Positions 58,408 through 64,000 of a stretch of DNA of 64,000 nucleotides are shown here, piece after piece (positions within the stretch are counted from its first letter, which is position 1; every line of letters begins with the position of its first letter). This stretch comes from Hypericum androsaemum (lineage: Eukaryota > Streptophyta > Magnoliopsida > Malpighiales > Hypericaceae), in the NCBI GenBank assembly GCA_963995505.1, contig OZ023186.1, positions 6,820,001 through 6,884,000 of the forward strand. Reading direction: 5' to 3'. Under the pieces are notes generated by a model that saw only the letters and a list, made by a program, of their open reading frames with translations, was not told where the DNA came from and did no database searches. The position numbers and the translations under genes were made by a program.

Positions 58408-58865
58408 CTTTTATTTTTGATGGGCCTTATGAGCCCGAATTAGAAACCCATCTATGATCTTGGATATTCGGGATGTGAATCTAGACAATATAGGCCCCGG
58501 GTATGAGTCGTTTAGAATATAAATTGGATAAATTTTTTAGATTTAATTAATGAATCGTATATTATACTATTACCGTTTCAAACCAACGTATACTATATAG
58601 TGCCAAGAGTGTTTTATACGGTTAAAATTTAAATTTTTTTAAGAAACTGTGTTCAGATTAGAAATTTACAAATACGTACATCTATTATAAAATTTGAAAT
58701 CGAAATTTTTGTTGTGTCTATGTTTCTTTTTACGGCTATCTATGTAGTTTTTGAAGGTTATCTATGTAGTTTAAAAGACTCGAATAAAGATTTCTCTTTG
58801 GAATTGTTTTTTTGACGGCCACCCGTAGTATATACTTCAACATATACTGAATATACAACTAAGAG
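58408..58865. other. Intergenic region, no gene seen
   Basis: AT-rich; a short repeat of GGCTATCTATGTAGTTT at about 58734 and 58757. Confidence 0.45.
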
Positions 58866-59216
58866 TCCGGTGGACTTCCGGACCACTGGATCCCTGAACC
58901 CGGGATCCCGGACCCCCGAACTACCGGACTGTCGAACCCTCGATCCTAGATCTCCGGACCACGGACCTCGAACCTCTGGACTCCTGACCCGGGACCCGTG
59001 GACCTCCGGACCAACTGACCGCCAGACTACCGGACCCCAGGACCCCGGACCTCCGGACCAATTGACAGTCGGACCCCGGACTATTTGACCCCAGATCCTG
59101 GACCACCGGACTCTCGACCCCAAACCCCCGGACCACTAGACCGCCCAACCCCTGACCCCTGCCCCCCGACTCTGGACCCCCCCGACCAAGGACTCCGACT
59201 CCTAGAATCCCGGACC
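58866..59216. repeat. Degenerate CCGGAC-type repeat block
   Basis: About 350 bp made almost wholly of variants of CCGGACC, GGACCCCGGA, CTCCGGACCA and GACCCC with irregular 5-9 bp spacing. It is C-rich on + and sharply bounded by AT-rich DNA. No protein sense (RTPELPDCRTLDPRSPDHG-like translations). A TATACAACT string occurs just outside both ends (about 58852 and 59232). Confidence 0.85.
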
Positions 59217-59843
59217 CCATTCTTCTTTTTTTATACAACTTAAAAAAGAAAAATTATTGAATAATATGTTTTGCTGATTTTGAAACAGAATAGCACTCGC
59301 ATCGCGCGTGCGTATTTACTAGTTGTAATAAAGTGGACTTCCGTTAAAATACTTTTACCTATAAAAAATTAGAACAATATTATAATTTTAAAATTTTAAT
59401 GGGTCGAAGTTTGCTAAGGAATTCTATGAATGTAACTCTCTCAAGTCAAAGTTAACCATTCTTATTGCATGGACCAGTGTGAAAGAAAGTTGACCATAAA
59501 TCTAATTCAACCTTCCAAAAAATTCTAATCAGCGAGGGAATAACAGGACAATGCCAATTCAATGGATCGCTGCCACAAATTTAACGACGGCAAAGAAGCA
59601 ATAATTAATCTTTCCAATAGATCAAACTAAAAAAAATTTGCAATAACAAAAAAAACAAACATCAACTCTTGTTTTCCAATGATAAAAGCAAGGAAAACAA
59701 CTTCAGCTTCAGACCTGATCAGTGTCTGATCAAAAGGAAAAAAAGTACAAAAAGAATGGAGATATACATTCAATACCTATGACCCATTTTGGTAGATGAT
59801 TTGGCCTATACAGATAGCACTAAGAATGACAGAAGAAGCTGCC
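59217..59843. other. Spacer and 3' flank of the CIPK3-like gene
   Basis: From about 59600 leftward of the stop this is likely the 3' UTR of the minus-strand kinase gene. No other feature seen. Confidence 0.45.

Positions 59844-64000
<4,157 letters not shown>

Noticed and set aside
58758..59238. Gly/Arg/Ser-rich minus-strand frames over the CCGGAC block
   Set aside because: Simple-sequence translation in several frames at once.

Overview
This is nuclear DNA from a flowering plant, most likely a eudicot. The genes are intron-rich with GT-AG splice sites, and the encoded proteins match plant families (SnRK1 beta subunit, plant calmodulin, CIPK, DC1-domain protein, ZIFL-type MFS carrier, receptor-like protein). 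The AT-rich intergenic DNA is packed with plant transposons (MULE, hAT, LINE, a Cassandra-type TRIM, Ty3/gypsy debris). No species is claimed.

Layout. 0-6.3 kb: a decayed FAR1/MULE-type transposase gene between two inverted arrays of a roughly 22-bp motif (ATATTGGTTT on the left, AAACCAATAT on the right), followed by a Ulp1-like protease remnant. 6.5-8.4 kb: a SnRK1 beta subunit gene (+) with an apparent 1-base frameshift in exon 1, and a small TIR transposon 22 bp after its stop. 10.4-11.8 kb: the C-terminal half of an LRR receptor-like protein (-), cut off by a LINE 3' end. 14.9-16.2 kb: a complete two-exon calmodulin gene (-). 16.4-21.1 kb: three long-TIR, MULE-like foldback elements, one carrying a piece of a mitochondrial ribosomal protein L21 gene, plus a rearranged Cassandra TRIM with 5S-like LTRs. 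22.3-25.4 kb: oligoribonuclease (+, 8 exons). 27.7-36.0 kb: LARP1 (+, 14 exons) with an in-frame TAG that a 48-bp mini-intron could remove. 36.8-39.3 kb: a partial duplication of the LARP1 3' end and flank around Ty3/gypsy debris. 40.5-41.1 kb: an approximately 84-bp minisatellite. 41.5-45.4 kb: a very large DC1 protein (+). 47.3-51.5 kb: a ZIFL1-like MFS transporter (-, 17 exons) with a GA instead of GT donor. 53.0-53.8 kb: XRCC3-like recombinase in one exon (-). 53.9-58.4 kb: two more foldback MULEs, one holding a piece of a lysophospholipase-type hydrolase gene, and a hAT element with an intact 8-bp target duplication. 58.9-59.2 kb: a degenerate CCGGAC-rich block. 59.8-64.0 kb: a CIPK3-like kinase (-), whose N-terminal exons lie beyond the window.

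The genes form no operon or cluster; they are independent housekeeping and signalling genes. SnRK1 beta, calmodulin and CIPK all belong to energy or calcium signalling, but nothing here links their expression. The distinctive feature is a family of five foldback MULE-like elements with related 100-300 bp TIRs. Exact 9-bp target duplications flank two of them and a one-mismatch duplication flanks a third. Two carry recognisable host-gene fragments (Pack-MULE behaviour). Members sit just upstream of the calmodulin and XRCC3 start codons.

Exon coordinates were set by reading splice consensus, phase and similarity to remembered plant families. No database search was run.
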